Below, one piece after another: positions 1 to 7,155 of a stretch of DNA of 23,644 nt. This stretch comes from JASFRS01 sp050114795 (GTDB taxonomy: Bacteria; Pseudomonadota; Alphaproteobacteria; Sphingomonadales; CAKZYD01), in NCBI GenBank assembly GCA_050114795.1, contig JASFRS010000012.1, forward strand, positions 1-23,644, read 5' to 3'. Under the pieces are notes generated by a model, which was not told the origin of the DNA, ran no database searches, and was given only the letters and a program-made list of their open reading frames with translations. Position 1 is the first letter of the stretch; every line of letters starts with the position of its first letter. The position numbers and the translations under genes were made by a program.

Positions 1-237
1 TTATTCGTCAATGACTTCGAGATAATGATCTTCTGACACATCCCCGCATAAGCGCGGGCCATTGTCAGGGTCTTTTAAGAACCGTTCCATACATTCATGG
101 ACTTCCACACGATACCAATCTTCAAAAGAGTCATAGCCCTCAGTTGTTGGATTTTTCGCCCAGCCCTCCTCGGCGGTACGGCCATATTCATAGACATGCC
201 AAGGGCTGTTTTCGTTGAAGACCACCCCATTGAACAA
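1..237 (-). CDS. hypothetical 78-aa acidic protein, start uncertain
   Basis: This is an open frame of 78 codons ending in TAA at 3..1. I do not recognise the family. The product is acidic and rich in aromatic residues (WHVYEYGR, DSFEDWYR), with two cysteines, no signal peptide and no membrane segment, so it is probably cytosolic. The only in-frame start is TTG at 237, without a convincing ribosome binding site. The frame stays open upstream to a TAA at 267..265, and the nine codons before the TTG read like ordinary protein (..ISLDHVL). The gene may therefore have lost its 5' end or use an unusual start. It sits alone, divergent from the secreted protein at 455. Treat the function as unknown and the gene as probable rather than certain. 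Confidence 0.45.
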   Translation of the reverse strand: MFNGVVFNENSPWHVYEYGRTAEEGWAKNPTTEGYDSFEDWYRVEVHECMERFLKDPDNGPRLCGDVSEDHYLEVIDE

Positions 238-454
238 AACATGGTCGAGAGATATTTGGCCCTTTTATAGAGCCAAGTCGCCAAACCAATAAGAGCTAGA
301 CCGACTGTTAGGCAAATAAAAAAGGAAACAAAAAATTATCAAAGAGAAACCTCTCAACCGCCACCAACACACGCTGTACTAGACAAAAATATTATGAATG
401 CTAATTTTTACAGGTATTAAATTTAAGGCGAACAAGTTGCAATTGGGGGAAATC

Positions 455-808
455 ATGTTGCAAAAATTAAAGCTTTCCTATTTGGTTGCCGCCACTTTGG
501 CCACCTCGTTTACAATAGTTACCGCATCCGCACAGGATCAAGAACAAGAGCAGACTCAGGAGCAAGAGCAGACTCAAGAGCAAGGCCAAGTTGGTGCTGC
601 AGTCAGCGAAGCAGCGCAAGAAAAGAAAGAGGGTGAAGGCCCGATGAGTGAGCGTGCAAAAGAAATGCGCCAGACCGCTCAGGAAAATAACGAGGCCTAC
701 CAGCAAGCTCAACAGAAGAAGGCTGAGAAAAAAGCTCAAAAACAAGCCGAAAAAGAAGCTAAAAAACAGGCTAAGACAGAAGCTAAAAAGCAGAAAAAGC
801 CGAACTAA
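455..808 (+). CDS. secreted Gln/Glu- and Lys/Ala-rich low-complexity protein
   Basis: A 117-aa product with a clear Sec signal peptide: a Lys-containing N-terminus, a hydrophobic core and a predicted cleavage after TASA around residue 27. The mature part has two opposite halves. The first is a Gln/Glu repeat (EQEQTQ twice). The second is a Lys/Ala/Gln-rich helix-forming tail (AEKKAQKQAEKEAKKQAK). It is probably periplasmic or exported, perhaps a bridging or nucleic-acid/wall-binding polypeptide, but no domain family is recognised. ATG 455 was chosen over the in-frame ATG at 398 because GGGGGA at 445-450 is a good ribosome binding site and the signal peptide starts properly there. The gene is monocistronic and ends at a shared bidirectional terminator. 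Confidence 0.75.
   Translation: MLQKLKLSYLVAATLATSFTIVTASAQDQEQEQTQEQEQTQEQGQVGAAVSEAAQEKKEGEGPMSERAKEMRQTAQENNEAYQQAQQKKAEKKAQKQAEKEAKKQAKTEAKKQKKPN
545..580 (+). repeat. 18-bp tandem repeat, two copies, in-frame
   Basis: Two adjacent 18-bp units (545-562 and 563-580) differ at a single position (G versus A at unit position 15). They encode the hexapeptide QEQTQE twice in the secreted low-complexity protein. Since 18 is a multiple of 3, copy-number change by slippage would keep the frame. Confidence 0.85.
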
Positions 809-814
809 AAACAC

Positions 815-849
815 ACAAGCGCCCTGCACACTAAAACCAGGGCGCTTGT
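815..849. terminator. bidirectional hairpin terminator
   Basis: A perfect 12-bp stem (815-826 ACAAGCGCCCTG with 838-849) closes an 11-nt loop. It lies between the convergent genes ending at 808 (plus) and 867 (minus). On the minus strand the stem is followed by TGTGTTTTTAG, a reasonable U-tract, so it suits the CigR-like gene best. On the plus strand the tail is poor in T. Confidence 0.8.
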
Positions 850-866
850 TCAAAAACCCAAACTGG

Positions 867-1325
867 TTAACGGGTTAAAATATCTATCGCATCAACGACT
901 AAACGCGTGGTTTCCGCGATCAGCAAAATATCACCGTCCACTTCGCCATAGATATAACCCACTGGCGGGGTTGGAATTCGCACAATGATATCGCGCGGTA
1001 CAGGCTCGATCCGCAAGCCGTCATCCAACGCATATCCAACATGATATCGCTTCTTCGCCTGCCCTGGCGGCAAACAGCCATTGCGCTTTTTCGCTAGCCC
1101 AGGCGGACAAGATTTATTGGTGTAATAGCTTCGAACAGATTGGCGCGTAGATGAGCTAAAAAACCTACCCATGTCAACGGGCGAGGCGGACACTGTGTTT
1201 TTGTGATTGCGACCTTTATGCGCTTTTTGGCTATTCCCTTGTGCATCAGCATCCACGAATGAGACACCAGTCATAGCGAGCGTTAACACGCAAGTTCCTA
1301 AAAAATTTCCTATGGTATAACGCAT
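867..1325 (-). CDS. CigR/RcnB-like secreted protein
   Basis: A 152-aa protein with an N-terminal signal peptide (hydrophobic core about residues 8-24, likely cleavage near ADAQG). The middle carries two PPG-x-AKK motifs (CPPGLAKKRNG then CLPPGQAKKR). These resemble the LPPGIAK motifs of proteins annotated as CigR family, related to RcnB-type periplasmic proteins. The C-terminal segment with DGDILLIAETTRLVVDAI matches the usual G(N/D)-LLIA-TG-V-D-I ending of that family. Two cysteines next to the PPG motifs could form a disulfide. Start ATG 1325 follows an AAAGGGA ribosome binding site. Family placement is from motif memory; the molecular role is not known from the sequence. Confidence 0.65.
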   Translation of the reverse strand: MRYTIGNFLGTCVLTLAMTGVSFVDADAQGNSQKAHKGRNHKNTVSASPVDMGRFFSSSTRQSVRSYYTNKSCPPGLAKKRNGCLPPGQAKKRYHVGYALDDGLRIEPVPRDIIVRIPTPPVGYIYGEVDGDILLIAETTRLVVDAIDILTR

Positions 1326-1378
1326 TTTATTCCCTTTTTTCGCCCACCATCTGACTACCCCAAATTACCTAAAAGCGT

Positions 1379-1407
1379 ATTAAACCCGCCCTTAATATTA
1401 CATACAA
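1379..1407 (-). promoter_or_regulatory. candidate sigma-70 promoter of the CigR-like gene
   Basis: On the minus strand, TTGTAT (1407..1402), a 17-bp spacer and TTTAAT (1384..1379) give an acceptable -10 and a weak -35. The start codon lies 54 bp downstream. This is a motif match only. Confidence 0.3.
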
Positions 1408-1459
1408 CTTCTTATGAGTAATCCTGAGGGGGCAGCCACCTGCTTGACAAGTATCACGC

Positions 1460-1489
1460 TTGCTGCGAGCTTCAGCGCGCTGAAATAAT
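1460..1489 (+). promoter_or_regulatory. candidate promoter with a 14-bp palindromic operator in the spacer
   Basis: The perfect palindrome TTCAGCGCGCTGAA (1471-1484) lies between TTGCTG (1460-1465) and AATAAT (1484-1489), a weak -35 and a good -10 with an 18-bp spacer. The YbaN-like gene starts at 1505. A dimeric regulator binding in the spacer is a reasonable reading, but the -35 match is poor, so the promoter part is tentative. The palindrome itself is certain. Confidence 0.4.
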
Positions 1490-1504
1490 TCTAGGCTAAA
1501 TTAT

Positions 1505-1915
1505 ATGAAAATATTTACTCGCCCGGTCTTCTTTACCCTTGGCCTTTTTTTTGTCGCCATAGGGGGACTGGGTGTGATTTTGCCAGTGCTCCCGACCACG
1601 CCTTTCATGCTTCTGGCGCTTTGGTGCTTCGCTCGATCATCCAAAACATTTCATGACTGGCTTTTTCATCACAGGCTATTTGGACCGCCTTTGCAAAGGT
1701 GGGAAAGCTACCGGGTTATTCCTTTGGGGGCCAAAATTTTCGCTCTAACCTCGATGACCGCCAGCGCTATTTACGTATTGCTGGTACCAAGACCGCCGCT
1801 TTATGCATCTCTTATGATGCTCGCCTTCATGGCTTATGGCGCATATTTCATCTTAAGCAAACCAAGTCGACCACCGGAAAACGCTAAACCTTTGGCAGTT
1901 GAGCATGAGGATTAA
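1505..1915 (+). CDS. YbaN/DUF454 family inner-membrane protein
   Basis: A 136-aa integral membrane protein. The N-terminal hydrophobic segment runs into LGVILPVLPTTPFMLLALW, followed by CFARSSKTFHDWLF, LFGPPLQRW and two further hydrophobic segments (about residues 75-92 and 96-115). The P-x-L-P-T-T-P-F motif and the FARSS-F-W block are hallmarks of the DUF454/YbaN family; length is usual for it. The biochemical role is unknown. No ribosome binding site is visible before ATG 1505 and the candidate -10 ends only 16 bp upstream, so the mRNA leader would be very short. The 3' end overlaps the convergent LytM gene by 32 bp, so neither can have a terminator in between. Confidence 0.85.
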   Translation: MKIFTRPVFFTLGLFFVAIGGLGVILPVLPTTPFMLLALWCFARSSKTFHDWLFHHRLFGPPLQRWESYRVIPLGAKIFALTSMTASAIYVLLVPRPPLYASLMMLAFMAYGAYFILSKPSRPPENAKPLAVEHED

Positions 1916-2891
1916 CCGGCTCCTTGCCCTTACGGATTTCAAAATGAAGTTGTGGCGTTGAAACGGCTCCAGAGCTGCCTGCCCTTGCAATCACCTGCCC
2001 GCGCTTCACCGCCTGGCCTTTTGAAACCAACAGCCGCTCATTATGAGCATAAGCGGTTATCCAACCGCCGCTATGGCGCACAAGCAGAATATTGCCAAAG
2101 CCTTTGAAGCCATTACCCGCATAGGCAACAACGCCATCACGGGCAGCGTGCACATGGGCACCTCTTTTTGCAGCGATATTGATCCCATCATTATGCAACC
2201 CATTTTCCTTTGGCCCAAAAGAAGAGATGATTTTCCCTTCCACAGGCCATTGAAAACCATTGCTGGAGACCTTGTTTGAGGCTTTGATCTCCGTTTGCGC
2301 CGGCGCTGAATTGGGCGTTGGTGTACGAACCACGGTGCGTTTCGATTTTGCTTCAGACGGAGCCGCTGCAACCTTAACCGCAGCCTGAGGCAATCGCAAT
2401 TTCTGGCCAATAGCTAGTCTATATGGTGGGCGAATATTATTCATACGCATCAATGTCGTAACATCGACATCATATTTGCGCGAAATCCCATAGCCAGTCT
2501 CGCCTTTTTGCACAACGTGGAAGCGCGCGCCGGGTAAGGCTAATCTATCCCCTGGACGAAGCAAATACGGTGGGCGTAAGTTGTTCACTGCAATCAAATC
2601 TCGTACAGGAACGTTGTGTTTTCTGGACAGCCCATAGACAGTATCGCCACGATCAACCGTAATATCGCCACTGGATCGTCTTGAAGTCCGTATAGGAGCA
2701 GGTGTTGGAGCACGCTTCGCATAGCGTTTGGGTGGGCTTGGTTTAGCTTTGGGCTTGGGAACAGGAATTGGACTATTACTGATATCCCAACTTGCGGGGA
2801 TACGGGAATAATGTCGCGGCGCTGCACAACCTTCAAGGCTCAGCATCACAGCGCATAACAACGCGACTTTTTTATCCATACTCCCCATCAT
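1884..2891 (-). CDS. nlpD: NlpD-like LytM lipoprotein, predicted catalytically inactive
   Basis: A lipoprotein of about 335 aa with a signal peptide ending in LSLEGC (lipobox-like, with an unusual Glu at -2). It has two LysM peptidoglycan-binding domains (roughly residues 75-120 and 125-170), a basic linker, and a C-terminal LytM/M23 domain (about 215-330). In the M23 domain the usual HxxxD zinc site reads HNDGIN (Asp replaced by Asn, about residue 238) and the usual HLHFE reads QLHFE. Two key residues are thus missing, as in NlpD-type activators of cell-wall amidases. It probably helps daughter-cell separation from the outer membrane. The position directly after surE-pcm matches nlpD in gammaproteobacteria. 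The frame reaches a TTG at 2927; ATG 2891 is preferred over ATG 2879, which has its G-rich motif only 1 nt away. Confidence 0.85.
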   Translation of the reverse strand: MMGSMDKKVALLCAVMLSLEGCAAPRHYSRIPASWDISNSPIPVPKPKAKPSPPKRYAKRAPTPAPIRTSRRSSGDITVDRGDTVYGLSRKHNVPVRDLIAVNNLRPPYLLRPGDRLALPGARFHVVQKGETGYGISRKYDVDVTTLMRMNNIRPPYRLAIGQKLRLPQAAVKVAAAPSEAKSKRTVVRTPTPNSAPAQTEIKASNKVSSNGFQWPVEGKIISSFGPKENGLHNDGINIAAKRGAHVHAARDGVVAYAGNGFKGFGNILLVRHSGGWITAYAHNERLLVSKGQAVKRGQVIARAGSSGAVSTPQLHFEIRKGKEPVNPHAQLPKV

Positions 2892-2932
2892 GTCGCTCAC
2901 TTTAGGGATGGAATGCGTTGCAATCAATGGGC

Positions 2933-3598
2933 CTAATTTCGAAGCGGCCCTTCGTCAACCAACGGAACAAAACGAACCGGACCCATAGGCGTCGTGGTAT
3001 AACCACCGTCAGTTCTTTCAACCAAAACAATGTCTTGATGCCCATTTACGGGACCAACTGGGATAACCATTCGCCCGCCGATTTCCAATTGGTCCAATAA
3101 AGGCTGAGGTAACTCCTCCGCGGCTGCCGTCACCAGAATACGAGGGAAAGGCCCTACTTCAGGCCAGCCATTAAAGCCATTTCCAAGCTTGGTGATAATG
3201 TTGCGTAGTTCCAAGGCGGCGAAACGACTTTCCGCCTCTTTGAGCAGAACAGCATGACGTTCAATGGTATAAACACGTTTTGCCAGATGCGCTAAAATTG
3301 CAGCTTGATAGCCGGACCCGGTCCCCACTTCCAACACTTTCTGGCTTTTATCAAGCTGCAAAGCCTGCGTCATAAGCGCAACGACCAAAGGTTGAGAAAT
3401 AGTCTGAGCACGCCCAATAGGCAGCGCAGTATTTTCCCATGCCCGGTGGCTTAAAGCTTCAGGCACAAATTCCTCCCGCGGGACCTGCTCAATGGCGCTC
3501 AAGACTTGTTTGTCCTTCACACCTAAAGATCGCAACTCCATAATCAAGGCTGCGATCTTTTCCTTTCGCGTTGTGGAATTTGCCTTAGAACTCACCAT
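2933..3598 (-). CDS. pcm: protein-L-isoaspartate O-methyltransferase
   Basis: A 221-aa cytosolic methyltransferase that uses S-adenosylmethionine to methylate L-isoaspartyl residues and so starts repair of aged proteins. The PCMT-specific block IGRAQTISQP (61-70, with the conserved Ser 68) is followed by the AdoMet motif VLEVGTGSGYQAA (88-100). A later ILVTAAAEELP strand-loop, near 154-164, is also typical. Length is normal for the family. ATG 3598 has AGAGG six bases upstream. It overlaps the 3' end of surE by 14 bp, so the two are translationally linked, and the pair is a widely conserved stationary-phase survival unit. The LytM lipoprotein follows within about 40 bp. Confidence 0.95.
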   Translation of the reverse strand: MVSSKANSTTRKEKIAALIMELRSLGVKDKQVLSAIEQVPREEFVPEALSHRAWENTALPIGRAQTISQPLVVALMTQALQLDKSQKVLEVGTGSGYQAAILAHLAKRVYTIERHAVLLKEAESRFAALELRNIITKLGNGFNGWPEVGPFPRILVTAAAEELPQPLLDQLEIGGRMVIPVGPVNGHQDIVLVERTDGGYTTTPMGPVRFVPLVDEGPLRN

Positions 3599-4352
3599 CC
3601 ATCGCCTCTGTCAAACGCGGCATCATTTCATAATGTGTTAAATTTAAATGTAATGGGGTAATAGAAATATAACCATCCCGCACGACTTTCAGGTCTGTTT
3701 TCAGCCCCGGCGCTTCAACGTCGCGGCCTAACCCAAACCAATAGTAGGGATTACCACGCATATCGATACGTTCTTCGATTTTCAAGTCGGAGATATCCCT
3801 CATGCCCTGTTCTGTGATTTTTACACCCTTGACCTTATCCGCACCATAGCGCGGGAAATTCACATTGATAAATGTGCCTGAATTCCAACCCAGCTCCAAA
3901 AGCTGCTTCACAATCTGCGTGCCATAACGCTTGGATGCGCCCCAATCGACTTTCTGTGTGACGGGGTCTATAGCCTGACTTAAAGCCATAGATGGAATAC
4001 CCGCCAACGTCCCCTCCATCGCACCTGCAATGGTCCCGGAATAAGTCACGTCTTCCGCCATATTGGCACCACGGTTCACACCGGAGAGAATAAGATCAGG
4101 GCGTTTGTCCTTGATGATGTGGTTTAAGGCGAGAACGATGCTGTCCGTCGGCGTTCCCGTGACTGCATAGCGTTTTTCATCAACACAGCGAATGCGCAAT
4201 GGGTCAGATAATGACAAGGAATGCCCTGCGCCGGATTGCTCACTCGCCGGGGCGACAATCCAGACATCATCGCTGATTTCATGAGCAATGGATTCAAGAA
4301 TATCCAGGCCTGGGGCAAAAATACCATCATCATTGGTTAAAAGGATACGCAC
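3585..4352 (-). CDS. surE: 5'/3'-nucleotidase SurE
   Basis: A 255-aa metal-dependent nucleoside monophosphate phosphatase. The N-terminus MRILLTNDDGIFAPG provides the metal-binding Asp 8 and Asp 9. The SEQSGAGHSLSL loop gives Ser 40 and SGVNRGANMAEDVTYSGT gives Asn 93, completing the SurE active site. It starts with GTG at 4352, preceded by GGAG eight bases upstream inside the end of serS; the serS stop is only 2 bp away. The 3' end overlaps pcm. The length matches typical SurE. Assignment is secure; which nucleotide it prefers in the cell is not shown. Confidence 0.96.
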   Translation of the reverse strand: MRILLTNDDGIFAPGLDILESIAHEISDDVWIVAPASEQSGAGHSLSLSDPLRIRCVDEKRYAVTGTPTDSIVLALNHIIKDKRPDLILSGVNRGANMAEDVTYSGTIAGAMEGTLAGIPSMALSQAIDPVTQKVDWGASKRYGTQIVKQLLELGWNSGTFINVNFPRYGADKVKGVKITEQGMRDISDLKIEERIDMRGNPYYWFGLGRDVEAPGLKTDLKVVRDGYISITPLHLNLTHYEMMPRLTEAMDGEF

Positions 4353-4354
4353 GA

Positions 4355-5635
4355 TTAAAACTCCGCAGTGATGGTTTCAATACCGCCCATATAAGGACGC
4401 AAGACCTCAGGAACAGTAATACTGCCATCAGCCTGCTGATAATTTTCCATAACCGCAATCAACGTACGTCCAACAGCAAGGCCAGAGCCATTCAAAGTCG
4501 CTACAAATTGCGTTTGCTTCTCGCCCTTTGGCCGCGCACGTGTCATCATCCGCCGCGCTTGGAAGTCGCCACAGTTGGAACAGGATGAAATTTCACGATA
4601 ACGCCCTTGCCCCGGCAGCCAGACCTCCAGATCATAAGTTTTCTGCGCAGCAAAGCCCATATCGCCAGCACACAATATCATCCGACGATAAGGCAAACCC
4701 AGATTTTCCAAAATGACTTCTGCTGCCCGGGTTTTGCGTTCCAATTCCTCATCAGCCTGGTCGAGGGTTGTAATTGACACCAATTCCACCTTATTGAATT
4801 GATGTTGGCGGATCATGCCACGCGTGTCCTTGCCCGCCGCACCCGCTTCCGAACGGAAGCAATTGGTAAGTGCTGTAAAGCGCAATGGCAGATCTTCCAA
4901 ATCCAATATTTGTTCACGCACGAGATTGGTAAGGACAACTTCCGCTGTCGGAATCAACCAATGGTCCCCTGTTGTTTTAAACAGGTCTTCGCTAAATTTG
5001 GGGAGCTGGCCGGTGCCAAACAACGCATCATCACGTACCAAAACCGGTGGGGCGACTTCCAGATATCCTTGGTCGCGCGTTTGGACATCCAACATATATT
5101 GGCCAAGTGCGCGTTCCAGACGCGCCAAACCGCCTTTCAAGACCACGAAACGTGAACCCGAAAGCGCTGCCGCACCCTCGAAATCCATGCCCAGCTTTGC
5201 ACCCAAAGCATCATGCTCAAGCGGTGCAAAGTTGAATTCACGCTTTTCGCCCCAGGATTTGACTTCAACATTATCCGTTTCGTCTGCCCCTTCAGGGACA
5301 TCACCCATGGGAAGATTTGGCAAAGATGACAATAAGTCTTTCAGCGCTGTTGCCGCTTCTTTCTGCCGCTCTTCAATCTGCGGCATATCCTCTTTCAGCT
5401 TTGCGACTTCGACCATCAAAGCCTGGGCCTGGGCTTCATCGCCTTGCGCTTTTGCTTTACCAATCGATTTTGATGCTTCATTCCGCCGTGCCTGGGCCTG
5501 CTGCCATTCAGTTTGCAAGGCACGGCTCTGCGCATCAAGCTCTATCAGCTTAGCGGCATGAGGCTCTGCACCGCGACGCGCAAGACCAGCGTCAAAAGCA
5601 TCCGGATTTTCGCGAATCCACTTAATATCGAACAT
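4355..5635 (-). CDS. serS: seryl-tRNA synthetase
   Basis: A 426-aa class II aminoacyl-tRNA synthetase that charges tRNA-Ser (and tRNA-Sec where present). Residues about 25-105 form the Gln/Glu/Lys/Ala-rich two-helix coiled coil that grips the long variable arm of the tRNA. The catalytic core has motif 2 around FRSEAGAAGKDTRGMIRQHQ and motif 3 near LNGSGLAVGRTLIAVMEN close to the C-terminus; TAEV in LIPTAEVVLTN is the serine-binding loop. Length is standard. It is 15 bp downstream of tatC and 2 bp upstream of surE, so it probably shares their transcript. No strong ribosome binding site precedes ATG 5635. Confidence 0.97.
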   Translation of the reverse strand: MFDIKWIRENPDAFDAGLARRGAEPHAAKLIELDAQSRALQTEWQQAQARRNEASKSIGKAKAQGDEAQAQALMVEVAKLKEDMPQIEERQKEAATALKDLLSSLPNLPMGDVPEGADETDNVEVKSWGEKREFNFAPLEHDALGAKLGMDFEGAAALSGSRFVVLKGGLARLERALGQYMLDVQTRDQGYLEVAPPVLVRDDALFGTGQLPKFSEDLFKTTGDHWLIPTAEVVLTNLVREQILDLEDLPLRFTALTNCFRSEAGAAGKDTRGMIRQHQFNKVELVSITTLDQADEELERKTRAAEVILENLGLPYRRMILCAGDMGFAAQKTYDLEVWLPGQGRYREISSCSNCGDFQARRMMTRARPKGEKQTQFVATLNGSGLAVGRTLIAVMENYQQADGSITVPEVLRPYMGGIETITAEF

Positions 5636-5650
5636 GTAACAAGGCTTTCT

Positions 5651-6496
5651 TCAAACTGAATTTGAGGTTTCCAGGCGCTTCTTTTCAACAAGGCGCACAG
5701 CAAAAATTGACATTTCATAGAGCAGCCAAAGCGGGATACCTAAAATAATCTGCGAAATCACATCGGGTGGCGTCACCATCGCTGCAAAAGCAAAAATGCA
5801 GACTATCGCATATTTGCGGAACCGCTTAAGCGCTGCCGACCCAATGAAGCCAACTCGCGCCATTAACATTAGAATAAGCGGGAGTTGGAAGCTGATCCCG
5901 AAGGCTAAAATCATTTGAATGACAATACCCAAATAATCACCAATACGCTGGCTTAATTCTGCGTGAAAGTCACTGCCTACTGAAATCATAAAGCGCCAGG
6001 CCAGCGGCATCACGATATAATAAAGCAAGCTCGCCCCGGTAAGGAAAAGCACCGGCATACCAAATAGGAATGGAAAGAATGCTTTACGCTCATGGCGGTA
6101 TAATCCTGGCGCGATAAAGGCCCAGATCTGAGACGCAATCAAGGGGAAAGCGATTGCAAAACCAATAGCTAGCGATAATTTGAGCTTCATAATGAAAGGC
6201 TCAATGACATTGATATAGACGGGTTCAAAAACCGGAACCTGTTCCTGCGCTTCAGCCAAAGTCAGCTCCGGGTTATCCGCCCTTAAGTCAGCAATCCGTT
6301 CGACACGCATTGCACTATAAGCGTCATCAAGAGGCTGGATAAGGAAGTCATAAACCGGGGCCGCCACGAGATAGCCAAAGACCGCACCCGCCGTTAAGGC
6401 AATCAACCCATATAAAAGGCGTTTGCGTAATTCGATAAGATGCTCAATTAGCGGCGCCTTGCTGTGTTCCAGCTCATCCGGGTTTTCCGCGCTCAT
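5651..6496 (-). CDS. tatC: Sec-independent translocase subunit TatC
   Basis: A 281-aa polytopic membrane protein that recognises twin-arginine signal peptides and recruits TatB and TatA. The N-terminal IEHLIELRKRLL, the WAFIAPGLYRHER block with the conserved Glu, FGISFQLPL and VTPPDVISQ are TatC hallmarks; six membrane segments are apparent. The first periplasmic loop is enlarged: from the PL after helix 1 to the conserved PF before helix 2 there are 47 residues, against about 21 in Escherichia coli TatC as I recall it. The extra part is charged (ADLRADNPELTLAEAQEQ). The ATGA overlap with tatB indicates coupled translation. Confidence 0.96.
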   Translation of the reverse strand: MSAENPDELEHSKAPLIEHLIELRKRLLYGLIALTAGAVFGYLVAAPVYDFLIQPLDDAYSAMRVERIADLRADNPELTLAEAQEQVPVFEPVYINVIEPFIMKLKLSLAIGFAIAFPLIASQIWAFIAPGLYRHERKAFFPFLFGMPVLFLTGASLLYYIVMPLAWRFMISVGSDFHAELSQRIGDYLGIVIQMILAFGISFQLPLILMLMARVGFIGSAALKRFRKYAIVCIFAFAAMVTPPDVISQIILGIPLWLLYEMSIFAVRLVEKKRLETSNSV

Positions 6497-6774
6497 TCGC
6501 CCTGCCCTTTATCTTTTGCATCAGGCTTCATCATGTCTTCCATGATGCGGCCGGGCTTTACTTGAGAGATATCATTCGCTTGTTTCTTAAGCTCATCAAG
6601 CTCTGCTTCGCGGGCAAGTTGATCTAGCCCTAGGCGAAACTCACCGGCAATAGCCCGCGCCCGTGCTACAAGACGGCCAAGCACGCGCATCATACGTGGC
6701 AGGTCCTTCGGACCCACCACAACAATGGCAATAACAATGACGATCAGCAATTCGCTCCAGGCGAAATCAAACAT
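6493..6774 (-). CDS. tatB: Tat translocase subunit TatB
   Basis: A 93-aa single-span protein. MFDFAWSELLIVIVIAIVVV gives the N-terminal membrane helix, with the conserved Glu 8 of TatB/TatA proteins. It is followed by the hinge GPKDLPRMMRVLG and an amphipathic helix with many Arg, Glu and Lys residues. GPKDLP is the TatB form of the hinge, which distinguishes it from TatA upstream. It forms the substrate receptor complex with TatC, whose start codon overlaps its stop. The C-terminal tail is short for a TatB but complete. Confidence 0.94.
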   Translation of the reverse strand: MFDFAWSELLIVIVIAIVVVGPKDLPRMMRVLGRLVARARAIAGEFRLGLDQLAREAELDELKKQANDISQVKPGRIMEDMMKPDAKDKGQGE

Positions 6775-6791
6775 GGGCCTGTCCTTCAGCC

Positions 6792-7031
6792 TTAGCTATG
6801 GGACTTTTCTTTTTCATCCGTAGTCGTAGCCGATGTCATCCCAGCTTCTTCGGACTTATCACTGATGGCTTTCGTATTCTCAACTTCTTCACCATCTTCT
6901 TCGCTTAATCCTTTGCGAAAGCTGCGGATACCCTTAGCAACATCGCCCATGAGGTCGGAAATTTTGCCCCTGCCGAACAACAAAATAATAAGCAAAACCA
7001 CTAGCAGGATTTGCAGCCAACCAGGAAACAT
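6792..7031 (-). CDS. tatA: Tat translocase subunit TatA
   Basis: A 79-aa pore-forming subunit: a single membrane helix after MFPGWLQ, the hinge FGRGKISDLMGDVAKGI and an amphipathic helix SFRKGL, then an acidic, Ser/Thr-rich tail. ATG 7031 is the likely start because AAGGAG lies upstream at suitable spacing; a TTG at 7046 in the same frame would put that site inside the gene. The 17-bp gap to tatB and the order tatABC indicate one translation unit. About 124 bp separate it from scpB, the largest gap in this strand's gene run, so a secondary promoter could lie at 7032-7155. I could not identify a convincing one there. Confidence 0.95.
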   Translation of the reverse strand: MFPGWLQILLVVLLIILLFGRGKISDLMGDVAKGIRSFRKGLSEEDGEEVENTKAISDKSEEAGMTSATTTDEKEKSHS

Positions 7032-7155
7032 GACCTTCTCCTTCAACCCTTAAGGGCCATTTTTTTGAAACACCACTATTGTGTCAGTTTATCTGTGATA
7101 CGGCAATGCGGCATTCAATTCACTTTTGCAATGGGAAACAACTGCTCTAACACAT

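Noticed and set aside
240..454. Search for a sigma-54 promoter before the low-complexity secreted gene
   Set aside because: The G-rich ribosome binding site resembles the PEP-CTERM genes, but no GG-N10-GC site was found in the upstream region.
467..853. 128-codon minus-strand hydrophobic Leu/Phe-rich frame
   Set aside because: It is the complement of the Lys/Gln/Glu-rich coding repeat; the Leu/Phe composition follows from that and it overruns the terminator hairpin.
1444..1449. Perfect TTGACA upstream of the YbaN-like gene
   Set aside because: No -10-like hexamer occurs at 16-18 bp; the sequence there is GC-rich.
4815..5561. 248-codon plus-strand open frame
   Set aside because: It lies antisense within serS, whose motifs are unmistakable; its product is Ser/Arg-rich with no domain and reads as a reverse shadow.
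7048..7057. Palindrome CCCTTAAGGG upstream of tatA
   Set aside because: Only 10 bp and too tight to form a useful hairpin; such a short palindrome is expected by chance.
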